Below, piece after piece: positions 38,538-46,969 of a stretch of DNA of 64,000 bases (position 1 is its first letter; each line of letters begins with the position of its first letter). The translations under genes and the position numbers were made by a program. The notes under the pieces are model-generated. The model was given only the letters and a program-made list of their open reading frames with translations. It ran no database searches and was not told the DNA's origin. Origin of the DNA: Haematococcus lacustris (lineage: Eukaryota; Chlorophyta; Chlorophyceae; Chlamydomonadales; Haematococcaceae); contig JASKMD010000008.1 in NCBI GenBank assembly GCA_030144725.1, positions 17,454,992 through 17,518,991 of the forward strand, read 5' to 3'.

Positions 38538-41500
38538 CATGTGCGTTGAAGAGGCCAAAGTTGTCTGTTGGGCCACTGCATGGTATGTGTAAGATTCCTG
38601 CTTTGTCCAGTGCACAACCTTCCGGTGCTATTGCAAGCGCCCATGGTGTGGATCTCTCGTTTGTATATGAAGCCAGCCTAGGAGGCAAGCCATGCAAAGT
38701 CATGATGGACACGGGGTCATCCTTTGACCTAATCTCTGAGAAGTGGCTAACCAATGCAAGGAAAGTGAACCGGAATGGACAACCCGTAAGTTCAATCAAG
38801 GTGTCCATTGCCACGGCGCAACCAACAGTGGCTGAGAGCATTGATGGCAAGGTGATACGCATGGCCGAAGAAGCAAGAGGAGAATTGTGCATGCAAGGAG
38901 TCAAGACGACGGCCGTGCTTAAGGTTGTGCCTGGTATGCTGGGGCAGATTGACGTCGTGCTAGGCAAGCCATGGCAAACGATGTATGATGCCAAGCTGCT
39001 GGTACGGAAGCAGAGCTGCCATGTTACTACGCCGGATGGCAAGGCACACACCCTGTATGCCAAGCGACCGAGACATGCAAATGGCAAGATGCTTGCACAG
39101 CTAACAGAGCTGCGCATGACACCGGAGCTGATGAGCGCCCCTCAGGCAGCACGAGCTGTGCGACATGGTTGCCCTAGTTGGCTGCTGATGGTGCAAAGAG
39201 AAGAAGGGTCGGTGTCGCCACACACATCGTGCGTAACCGGAAGTGAACAACATATAAAGCTGAGCCTAGCATCAACGGGGCTGGTGCCTGAGAGCACGGT
39301 GACAGAAATGGTCAAAACTTACAATGACGTCTTTGCTGATATCCCCGCTGGTCTACCGCCTGAACGAGGTGTAGGGCACACCATTCCACTGGAAGCGGGT
39401 ACGCTGCCACAATGGGCACGCATGTACCGTTTAAGTCAACGTGAGATTGAGGAAATGAAAAAGCAGGTATCGGCGCTGCTGGAGAAGGGCTGGATAGAAC
39501 CCAGCGCTTCGCCCTGGGGGGCCCCAGTGCTCTTTGTGCAGAAGAAGGATGGGTCCCTGAGGATGTGCATTGACTACAGGGCGTTAAACAAGCGCACGGT
39601 GCGCGACCGATACCCATTGCCTCGTATTGATGATTTGCTTGACCAAGTCCGGGGGAAGAAGGTGTTCAGTTCTCTTGACCTGCAATCTGGATATCACCAA
39701 ATCAGGATCACCCCCGAAGATGTCCCAAAGACAGCTTTCCTCACGCCCATGGGCCAGTTTCAATATAAGGTCCTGTGTTTTGGGCTGTGCAATGCCCCTG
39801 CAACGTTTCAGAAAACCATGAACAGGATCTTTGAGCCCATGATCAAGGCTGGTTCCGTCCTTGTCTACCTAGATGACATTTTGGTGATGAGCAATACCCC
39901 TGAGGAGCATGTGCAGCATTTGAGGCAGGTCCTGGAGTTGATGAGAGCCCACAAGCTGTTTGCAAAGCTGAGCAAGTGTGAGTTCAACAGACCTGAGCTG
40001 GCTTTCCTGGGCCACATAGTGGGCAGGAACGGTGTGGCAGTGGACCCTGCTAAAGTGAAGGTGGTGGCTGAGTGGCCTCAGCCCCGAGGGCTGAAGGAAT
40101 TGCAAGCCTTCCTAGGTCTGTGTAACTTCTTCCGCCGCTTCATCCGTGGCTACAGCTCTGTGGCTGCTCCCCTCACCGACCTGACAAGGCAAGACAAGCA
40201 AGCTGCACCTACGGGGGCACAACATGATGCAAGAGTGCAGGAAGCCTTTGCTAAGGACCCTCAAGTCAAGGGTGCCTTCCAGGCTCTGAAAGCAGCCCTG
40301 TGCTCAGCCCCTGTCCTAGCTCTGCCTGACTTCTCCAAGCCGTACTTAGTGTGGACTGACGCCTCCCTCCAAGGCACTGGTGGTGTGCTCATGCAAGAGG
40401 GCCGTGTGGTGGCGTACACGAGCAAGAAGTTCACACCGGCTCAAACACGGTACACAACAGGCGAGCAGGAGCTCCTGGCCATTGTGAGGGCCCTGCAAGA
40501 ATGGCGCTGCTATCTAGATGGGGCTGTGGGAGTGACCATTGTGACTGATCACAACCCTCTTGTGTACCTGGCATCTCAGACTAACCTATCCAGGCGCGTG
40601 GCGCGGTGGGTTGAGTTGATGTCCCGGTTCAAGTATGAGATCAAACACAAGCCTGGGGTTGTGAACATTGCTGACCCCATCAGCCGCAGTGTCCAACAAA
40701 TGCAGCAGGGAAGTAACAAGGACGATGATGAGGAGGAAGCTGTAGGTGCTGTGGTGCTGCGTAGAGAGGGCCAAGTGCTGGTCATGACAAGGAGACAGGC
40801 CCGGCAGACCCAGCCGTCCATCGCCCATGCGCCACCAGTGCTACGCGAGCAAGACTCCGCCCAGCAGGCCGAGGGCCAGTCGGCTGTTGAGCGTACCGCA
40901 GGAGCGGTGCGGCCTGGTGGGGGGGAAGTCTCACTCCCTCGGCGAAGCCCATGTGCGACACCCGCGGAAAGAGAGGATGCGGAGCGGGTGAGAGAAGTGG
41001 AACTCGCACGGGCACCAGGTGGCTCGCTGCATGATTTCATAATTGAAGGCTACAGCCATGACCCCTTGTTTCAATCAGGAAAGGCACAAGAGAGGCTGAG
41101 CCGCAGCGAGCGAGGACTGTGGTTGCTAAGGGACAGAGTGTGGGTGCCACGCAGTCCACTGGTTAAGCAAGCGGTGCTAGAGAAGTGCCATGATGATGCT
41201 TTTGCTGGCCATGTGGGTATCACAAAGACCAAGAAGCTGGTATCCCGACACTTCTACTGGCCGGGCTGGGACAAAGACGTGGAGGACTATGTACGGCATT
41301 GTGATGCCTGCCAGAGGAACAAACCAAGCTGCCTCCTTAAAGCCGGCAAACTGCAACCCCTGTCCATCCCTGGTAAAAGATGGGAACATGTGAGCATGGA
41401 CATGATTGTCAAGCTCCCAACAAGTGGTGAAGAGAGGTATGACTCCATCCTGGTGTTTGTAGATCGCCTAAGCAAGATGGTGCACTTAGTGCCCACACAT

Positions 41501-42463
41501 GAGTCAATCGACAACGCAAAGTTTGCAAGACTGTTTAAGAAAAATGTCATACGTCTGCATGGGAAGCCGTCAACGGTGTTGAGTGACAGAGGAGCAATCT
41601 TTAACAGTGAGAACTGGCGAGAAATCTGCCGGTTGCTGGGCATGCGGATAGCCATGAGTACGGCTTACCACCCTGAGTCCGATGGGCAAACCGAGAGAGT
41701 GAACAGGGTGGTGGAAGAGATGCTGAGGGCATACATCAGCCCTGCCCAGTCTGACTGGTCTGAGCATTTAGACATGGTGGAATTTGCAATCAACAACTCA
41801 TGGCATGAATCGGTGCAGAATACTCCCTTCTTCTTGAACTATGGAGAGCACCCGTTGACGCCAGCTTCTGAGGGGCTACCCCGGTCGGGGCCCAAGGCTC
41901 ATTCCTTTGTGCAGGGCATCTTACAAGCAATCAAGAAGGCCAAGCAGTGTTGGGCTGAAGCTCAGCAGAAGATGAAGGCCCGTGAGGATGGCAGGAGAAG
42001 GCATGTGTCTTACAACCCTGAGCAACTTATCATGCTATCGACTGAGAACATGAGGAGGAAAGTTGATGATGTGGGAGTGCGGAAGTTGAAACCTAGATAC
42101 GTTGGACCTTTTCGAGTGCTCCACATGGTGGGAGATGCAGCAGTCAAGATCCAGCTACCCCATCAATGGCGTGTACACAATGTATTCCATGTGTCCCTGG
42201 TAAAGCCATACGTGGGCGATGCGGTCCCAAACCTGGTAGCGCCACCGCCTGACCGATGGGAAGACGGCCAGCCTGTGTACGAGGTGGAGAAGCTGGTTGA
42301 CCATCGTTTTACGTCCGGCTATCGACCACAGCTAGAGTTCCTGGTGAAGTGGGTTGGATACCCCTCTGAGAGCAACACATGGGAACCCCTAGTCAATCTG
42401 CAAGGTAGCATGGACCTGGTGAGGGAGTATGCTGCTGCCAAGAACCTACACATCCCAAAGTGA
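38477..42463 (+). CDS. pol: Pol polyprotein with protease, RT, RNase H, integrase and chromodomain
   Basis: Open from just after the amber codon to 42463; the first in-frame ATG is at 38585, well inside, so expression as a Gag-Pol fusion is likely. Aspartic protease: KVMMDTGSSFDLISEKWL at 38700. Reverse transcriptase: CIDYRALNKRTV, FSSLDLQSGYHQI and the YLDD catalytic box at 39866-39877. RNase H: LVWTDASLQGTGGVL and VTDHNPLVYLAS. Integrase: HHCC zinc finger (AFAGHVGITKTKK, CDACQRNK), then the D,D,E core (MDMIVKLP, LSDRGAIFNS, YHPESDGQTERVNR). Chromodomain: VEKLVDHRFTSGYRPQLEFL then WVGYPSESNTWEPL near 42290-42400. All catalytic residues seen are intact and no internal stop was found, so the element may be active. 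Confidence 0.95.
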   Translation, partial: GVALDSAVHASQGDDKHEHVPCALKRPKLSVGPLHGMCKIPALSSAQPSGAIASAHGVDLSFVYEASLGGKPCKVMMDTGSSFDLISEKWLTNARKVNRNGQPVSSIKVSIATAQPTVAESIDGKVIRMAEEARGELCMQGVKTTAVLKVVPGMLGQIDVVLGKPWQTMYDAKLLVRKQSCHVTTPDGKAHTLYAKRPRHANGKMLAQLTELRMTPELMSAPQAARAVRHGCPSWLLMVQREEGSVSPHTSCVTGSEQHIKLSLASTGLVPESTVTEMVKTYNDVFADIPAGLPPERGVGHTIPLEAGTLPQWARMYRLSQREIEEMKKQVSALLEKGWIEPSASPWGAPVLFVQKKDGSLRMCIDYRALNKRTVRDRYPLPRIDDLLDQVRGKKVFSSLDLQSGYHQIRITPEDVPKTAFLTPMGQFQYKVLCFGLCNAPATFQKTMNRIFEPMIKAGSVLVYLDDILVMSNTPEEHVQHLRQVLELMRAHKLFAKLSKCEFNRPELAFLGHIVGRNGVAVDPAKVKVVAEWPQPRGLKELQAFLGLCNFFRRFIRGYSSVAAPLTDLTRQDKQAAPTGAQHDARVQEAFAKDPQVKGAFQALKAALCSAPVLALPDFSKPYLVWTDASLQGTGGVLMQEGRVVAYTSKKFTPAQTRYTTGEQELLAIVRALQEWRCYLDGAVGVTIVTDHNPLVYLASQTNLSRRVARWVELMSRFKYEIKHKPGVVNIADPISRSVQQMQQGSNKDDDEEEAVGAVVLRREGQVLVMTRRQARQTQPSIAHAPPVLREQDSAQQAEGQSAVERTAGAVRPGGGEVSLPRRSPCATPAEREDAERVREVELARAPGGSLHDFIIEGYSHDPLFQSGKAQERLSRSERGLWLLRDRVWVPRSPLVKQAVLEKCHDDAFAGHVGITKTKKLVSRHFYWPGWDKDVEDYVRHCDACQRNKPSCLLKAGKLQPLSIPGKRWEHVSMDMIVKLPTSGEERYDSILVFVDRLSKMVHLVPTHESIDNAKFARLFKKNVIRLHGKPSTVLSDRGAIFNSENWREICRLLGMRIAMSTAYHPESDGQTERVNRVVEEMLRAYISPAQSDWSEHLDMVEFAINNSWHESVQNTPFFLNYGEHPLTPASEGLPRSGPKAHSFVQGILQAIKKAKQCWAEAQQKMKAREDGRRRHVSYNPEQLIMLSTENMRRKVDDVGVRKLKPRYVGPFRVLHMVGDAAVKIQLPHQWRVHNVFHVSLVKPYVGDAVPNLVAPPPDRWEDGQPVYEVEKLVDHRFTSGYRPQLEFLVKWVGYPSESNTWEPLVNLQGSMDLVREYAAAKNLHIPK

Positions 42464-42594
42464 AAAGACAATAAAAAGTGTTTGTGGACGTTTGACACCA
42501 AGCGCCGACGTAAAGGCGTTAGCGACGGTACGACGCAGTACCCGAGCGGGGCAGGTCAATAATGGCAGCTGAGGACAGCTGGGGCCTTCGGCCA

Positions 42595-42606
42595 GGCGGG
42601 GGAGAA
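42595..42606 (+). promoter_or_regulatory. polypurine tract
   Basis: GGCGGGGGAGAA directly precedes the 3' LTR and would prime plus-strand DNA synthesis. Confidence 0.75.
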
Positions 42607-42806
42607 TGTTACGAGCGCCGGTCGAAGCGCTAGCGAAGCGTCTCGGAAAAGTGATGACGCGATTGCGTCATAGTGGTGTCGGAGTGTAATGCCAATGACC
42701 GGTGTCGAATGCTGGGTTCGACTCCCAGGCGGACAGCCTTGTGAAGGCACTGACATCGCCCTTGTCCGCTGAGTTGGCACTACCTCCATACACCAGCTAC
42801 GTAACA
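42607..42806 (+). repeat. 3' LTR of the Gypsy element
   Basis: 200 bp, the same as the 5' LTR except for two A/G differences (in TGTC(A/G)AATGC and CTTGT(A/G)AAGG). Confidence 0.95.
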
Positions 42807-43010
42807 AGCAACACTTTGTTTTGGAGCGAAGGGCGGGGCGTGGTAGCACCATACGCGACTTGCAACGGTAGCCAGTTTGAACCAGCTATGCACTTTTTTA
42901 AAATGGTCCGCGTCCCGCGTTTTTAAGAGCATAATAGGGAACTAAGTCTCCTAAAAAGCAGGCTATTAACTATTATAACGCATGAAAACGGAACTAACTA
43001 CTTCTTAAAA

Positions 43011-43287
43011 CAGGACCTTGTCTCCTTCCTTCACGCTAACCGGAACCACATCGCCATCCTTTCCTCGCCGCCCAGGCCCCACTGCGAGGACTAAGCCTTC
43101 GTTGACCTGTGAAGATGGCGCTGGCGAGTGTCGGGCCGCACGGCGCTCATCGCCTGTTCCGTGCATCCTGCTGTACCTTTGGCAACGCTGTCTCTGGCAG
43201 CAGCAATCCCCCCGATGTCTTTGTAACAGCCTGCACCTTCTCAACTAGGACGCGATCCAGTAATGGGATCAGCTTACGAGCCGCCAT
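43011..43287 (-). pseudogene. truncated CPN10 copy
   Basis: CPN10 exon 1 (43177-43287) and the first 96 bp of exon 2 are present, matching the intact gene. The sequence stops after the GDKVL codons, where TTTTAAGAAG takes over. The last part of the GroES fold and the C-terminal exon are missing, so no working co-chaperonin can be made. Confidence 0.88.
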
Positions 43288-43401
43288 CTCGCTTGCTTGT
43301 CACTGTAGCCTTTCGCGACGACGACTGGCAACAATGTGTCGCCACTAATGAACTGGGTCCGGCATGCACATACACTCAATTCAGCACACAGTTTAATCCC
43401 T

Positions 43402-43511
43402 ACAGCCCTCATGCTACACCAAAATAAAGCACGAGTTGCAATCAAACACAGGCTGCGAGATCACTGTTGTAAAGGCTACTGCGAGCGTGCCTAATGCCCA
43501 CTTCAGCTCAG
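43402..43511 (-). mobile_element. diverged SINE-like element, copy 4
   Basis: The duplicate of copy 3, carried by the 1.2-kb duplication. It differs by a base in the AT tail and by 10 extra bases just past its end (CTCCAGGTCT). Confidence 0.65.
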
Positions 43512-43788
43512 CCTTCTCTGGTGTGCCTCCAGGTCTACTACTAGGTCACCCCCGCCATTGGCCGCACCCCCATGGCTCGGGATGATACCGCGTCGCATGC
43601 CAAACTGGCTGGGGGTTGCACGAGGGGTGTTATGTGACACATCTGCTGTTTGTACGAGGTTATAGGCGGTAGCGATGCAATCGCATCCAATAGCTGGCGG
43701 CAGTTCTTGGGGACGCAGACATGTCAGTGTGACATCTGAGTCGGTTGTACGCATCATTTGTAATCAATAGGCCACAGGCAACACCACC

Positions 43789-45095
43789 ATGGGACGGCCC
43801 AGCGTATACAAGCATCTCCTCAACGAATCTGTACCTGGCCGCTTCGAGTGTCTGGTGTGCAAACACCACGGGAAGTCCTCCTCAATGCTCATTAGAAGCG
43901 CGCGTAAACACTGCTCTCAAAATCACAAGCTGTGGTGCGGCCCGGAAAAGGAGCAAGCGTTCCTGGACTAGACATTAAGTCATAGTCCAGTGGCGACACA
44001 TGTGAGTGCATCGCGTGGCAGGCAGCATGCAATTAGTCATTATGGGCTTCACACATATAATGGTGTCCTGCTCGCCTACCACGTGTAGGCTGGGTTGCGT
44101 GCAGCAGGGGCTGGAGCAGTGAGGGGAGGGGAGGGGGCATCTGATTCAGGTAGCTGTAGTGTCCTGGAAAGCCTGTGTCACAAGGGGTCGGGGGCTGTGG
44201 AAGAGGCAAGGGTCGGGTCTGGGGCAGGCCAGGGTGGGAGAAAGAGGGGGAGTGAGAATGACTTGGAGCGGGTGAGGGTGAGGGAGGGGGAGGGGGAGGG
44301 GGAGGGGGATGCGGAGGGGGGAAACGAGAGGGAGGGGGAGGTAGGTCATGGGGGGGCGGACGAAGATGATGAGGAAGAGGAGGAGGATGGTGGAGACTGG
44401 GACGAATCTGCTAGCTATGCCCTGAGTGAGGAGGCGGACTCGACAGCAAGGAAAACGGCTAGTGAGCCAAAAAAGGTGGAGCAGAAAGAGGTCGAGAAGG
44501 GGCCATATCGCCGGTGCAGCGTCCTGTACCACACACGCCGGAAGCTGGATGAGCCCATCTTCAAGTAGGTGTAGCATAAGAAGTTGAGGTTGTGGGTCAG
44601 TATGTATGTACTCAGAAGAGGGAGGAGATAGCGACAAGCAGCATGGTTTGCTTACTGTGCATGGCTTGCAGAGGTGCGGTCGCCACCAACCAAGAAAACC
44701 TTGACAGCTTGGTGAGGCTGAAGAAGAAGGGCCTAACGGATACTCAGCTCCAAGCGGTGCTGGATCGTGATCTTTACCTACACCGATTACTGCCCAACTT
44801 TAACATGATCAAGACCAAGTACATCCTCAAGGGCCTATTGGCTGCTCCATGCCCATAGTTGCTCATAGCATGCCCATAGCATGGTCCATGTGGTACTCAG
44901 GGCGGGAATCTTGAGGGAGGAGTTAGGGACATGGAGCATGACCTGCTTACTGTCCATGGCTTGCAAGCATCTGAAACATTGATGGGAGCAAGATTAAATG
45001 GTTTGACATGGAACCTGGAACACAACGTTTTATTTAGGGGACCTGATGAGAAGCTATTCCCCTTTTCCAAGGCTAGGAGGACCATGACGGACTGA
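43789..45095 (+). pseudogene. BED-finger gene with internal stop, function unknown
   Basis: Exon 1 starts MGRPSVYKHLLNES and carries CLVCKHHGKSSSM..RKHCSQNHKLW, a BED-like zinc finger as in hAT-derived DNA-binding proteins. TAG at 43969 interrupts it where the left duplicate has TGG. Later coding-like stretches on the same strand are 44106-44568 (an acidic tract EDDEEEEEDGGDWDESASY, then KKVEQKEVEKGPYRRCSVLY), about 44672-44840 (TNQENLDSLVRLKKKGLTDT; NFNMIKTKYILKG) and 44929-45095 (LEHNVLFRGPDEKLFPFSKA). Splice links between them are plausible but unproven. No catalytic domain was recognised. It could be a real host gene with one nonsense allele, or a domesticated transposase. Confidence 0.4.
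44281..44320 (+). repeat. (GGGGGA)n purine tract
   Basis: Short imperfect hexamer run within the acidic coding-like exon of the BED-finger gene, read there as (EG)n. Confidence 0.75.
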
Positions 45096-45099
45096 GTGA

Positions 45100-46110
45100 G
45101 ACGCAGTAGATTCCTTGTTGTGCCCCATGCCCACCTTCTTGCGTTGTAGATGCGCACAACTACTTGCAGGTGCCAAGAGCAGCAACTGGGGCAGCAGCTG
45201 GCAAGGCTTCCCAAGGCCAAGGACACGCAGCCCTCCGCAGCCATGCCCCTTACTTCCTGCCCTTTAACCACCACCTCCCAGGTCATTACCATGCCTGCCT
45301 ACCCTATCCTTCTCCTCCCCCACCACCCTCTTCCTTCTCCCACCTCCTTTGCAACAGGTGACTGCATGTTGAAGACAGCTGCCATGAGGCAGGTGGTGCA
45401 TGTGCATGGTGCATGTGCATGGTGTATGTGCGGGAGACATGTGGTGCATGTGCATGGCGCAAGCAGCCACGAGTGAGCTGCCATGAGGCAGGTGGTGCAT
45501 GGCGCAAGCAGCCAGGAGTAAGCTGCTGTGTGATGAGTGAGGCGTGGTGTCAGCAGCCAGGAGTTTGGTGCCATGGGGCGGGGGCAGCAAGGTGTGTTTG
45601 ATAAAGCGGCAGCCACAGTGGGGAGACATGGTGGGGAGGTGCAGCTAGGAGCCTGCAGCCACAGTGGGGCAAGAGGCCGCAAGCAGCCAGGAGCCAGCAG
45701 CCAGGAGCCAAGGTGGGTGCACCTGCTTCTGGGCTGTCTGGCCAGCCTCCCCACCTCTGGCCATGCATGTCTTTTATCTTTGTGCTTGCTGAGCCTTAAG
45801 TGACTAATGTCTGCTTGTAGTTGGAGATAGTGAGGGAGCATGACAGGTGTAGCATGACGCACTCCCTCTCACACCTAGGCCTGGTGAGTGCCTCCGTCAT
45901 GCAACATGTGTGGGCCAGCTTGTCAAGATGTTATGCCAGCCTTAGTGAAGCACGCCCCTTGTTTGCTGGATGCCTGATGGCCACACTCCTGGCCCCTGCC
46001 CCCTGCCCCCTTCCCTACCTTGTTCTACCATCACAACCTCCAAGCCTGCCACCCCACCCACGTCCCCACTCCCCTCACCCTCCGCACACACGGCACATGC
46101 TGCAGCCCCA
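45100..46110. other. spacer with short tandem words
   Basis: No gene supported. 45390-45470 is built from GGTGCATGTGCAT-type units, and 45470-45710 from GCAGCCAGGAG-type units. The rest is C-rich. Confidence 0.5.
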
Positions 46111-46115
46111 CACAG

Positions 46116-46930
46116 GCAGCCAATGCCAGCTTCCGCTTGTACTGTGGCAAGCCACGTGTCGTGGCAAGGTACTAGTAGTAGTAGTAGGTACTAGTAGGCA
46201 AGGTACTAGCTACTAGGCAACTAGGTACTAGGTACAAGTAGTAGGTACCAGTAGGCAAGGTACTAGTAGTAGGTGGGGCCTAGTAGCAACTGCCAGGACC
46301 TCGGCAGTAGCCAACCTGAGTCAGCTCCTGCTCCTGTTCCTGGCCAGCTGCTTACACCCTAGCCTGCTGCTGGACCTGACCTTACACATGTGTGCATTGT
46401 GTCTCACCATGTGTGGCTGCAGACCATCAGTCAGGCCAAGCAACGGTGGCCGCACCGTGTCCTGACACTGGCCTCAAGGGCAGCTGGTTTCAATGGCTGC
46501 GGCTGGACCCATTGGCTGCAGGGGTGTCCTAGTCAGGCTGATGGGGGCATTGAGGCACTTCCCAGCAGGGCGAGTGGTGCCGGTGGATGGGGTTCAGCAC
46601 CAGCCGAGTCAGCTCAGCCTCCAGCAACCCCATCAAGGCCCTCTTCAATGAGCCGCCAGAGTCCTTCAGGTGAGAGGGTTGAGGATAGGGCCAAGATGGG
46701 GTATTGGTCATGCTGGGGTGTTGGCTGGATAGGGAAGCAAGGTTCAAAGGCTGACACATCAGCTGACCACTAGCCTGATCCTCAACATGAGCGTGGCTTG
46801 AGATGACACAGATCGCACATGACATGACACATGTCCTGACCTCGCCTCCCCCACCGCACCCCTGCAGGTTCTATAACGGGGATGTGTCCGCCGCGCTCAG
46901 CTTTCGCTGTTGTGCGGTCAGTCCAGGTTC
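46116..46930 (+). pseudogene. decayed TnpB/Fanzor-like family A copy
   Basis: The plus strand reads ANASFRLYCGKPRVVAR near 46120 (family A at 15 kb has ANAKFRLYCGKKRVVAS), then QAKQRWPHRVLTLASRAAGF near 46430-46490, then, after a recognisably similar intron (GTTGAGGATAGGG), RFYNGDVSAALSFRCC at about 46868-46910. In the last block the first Asp of the DRD motif is Asn and the Arg is Gly. Stops and frame shifts make it dead. A third, poorer echo of the RFYD exon occurs at about 48190-48210. Confidence 0.65.
46168..46276 (+). repeat. GGTACTAGTAG minisatellite
   Basis: Irregular tandem units of GGTACTAGTAG and GGCAAGGTACTAG within the intron of the decayed family A copy. Confidence 0.8.
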
Positions 46931-46969
46931 AAAGAAGGTTCAAAGGCTCAAGGAACACTTCTACAATTA

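Larger units (their letters stand above)
36484..42811 (+). mobile_element. complete Ty3/Gypsy chromovirus LTR retrotransposon with 5-bp target duplications
   Basis: LTR to LTR spans 36489-42806 (6318 bp). The direct repeat AGCAA lies at 36484-36488 and 42807-42811. The two 200-bp LTRs differ at two positions, so insertion is recent. The order is LTR, primer-binding site, leader, gag, amber codon, protease, reverse transcriptase, RNase H, integrase, chromodomain, purine tract, LTR. Integrase with a C-terminal chromodomain defines the chromovirus branch of Ty3/Gypsy, which tends to target heterochromatin. It lies inside a smaller DNA element, within a nest of older insertions. Confidence 0.95.
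36426..42997 (-). mobile_element. TTAGTTCCG-family TIR element, right copy, split by the Gypsy element
   Basis: Left piece 36426-36488, right piece 42812-42997. Joined across the Gypsy insertion they form about 249 bp that match 31905-32164 in reverse complement, ending CATGAAAACGGAACTAA at 42997. With foldback 3 it forms the right arm of an inverted repeat whose left arm is 31905-33050. Confidence 0.65.
43011..44227. repeat. direct duplication, right copy (about 1.2 kb)
   Basis: Counterpart of 29459-30665. It begins in CPN10 exon 2 immediately after the TTAGTTCCG element and runs without a break into the remaining exons of the BED-finger gene, so this copy keeps the right-hand side of the original locus while the left copy keeps the CPN10 side. 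Confidence 0.92.
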
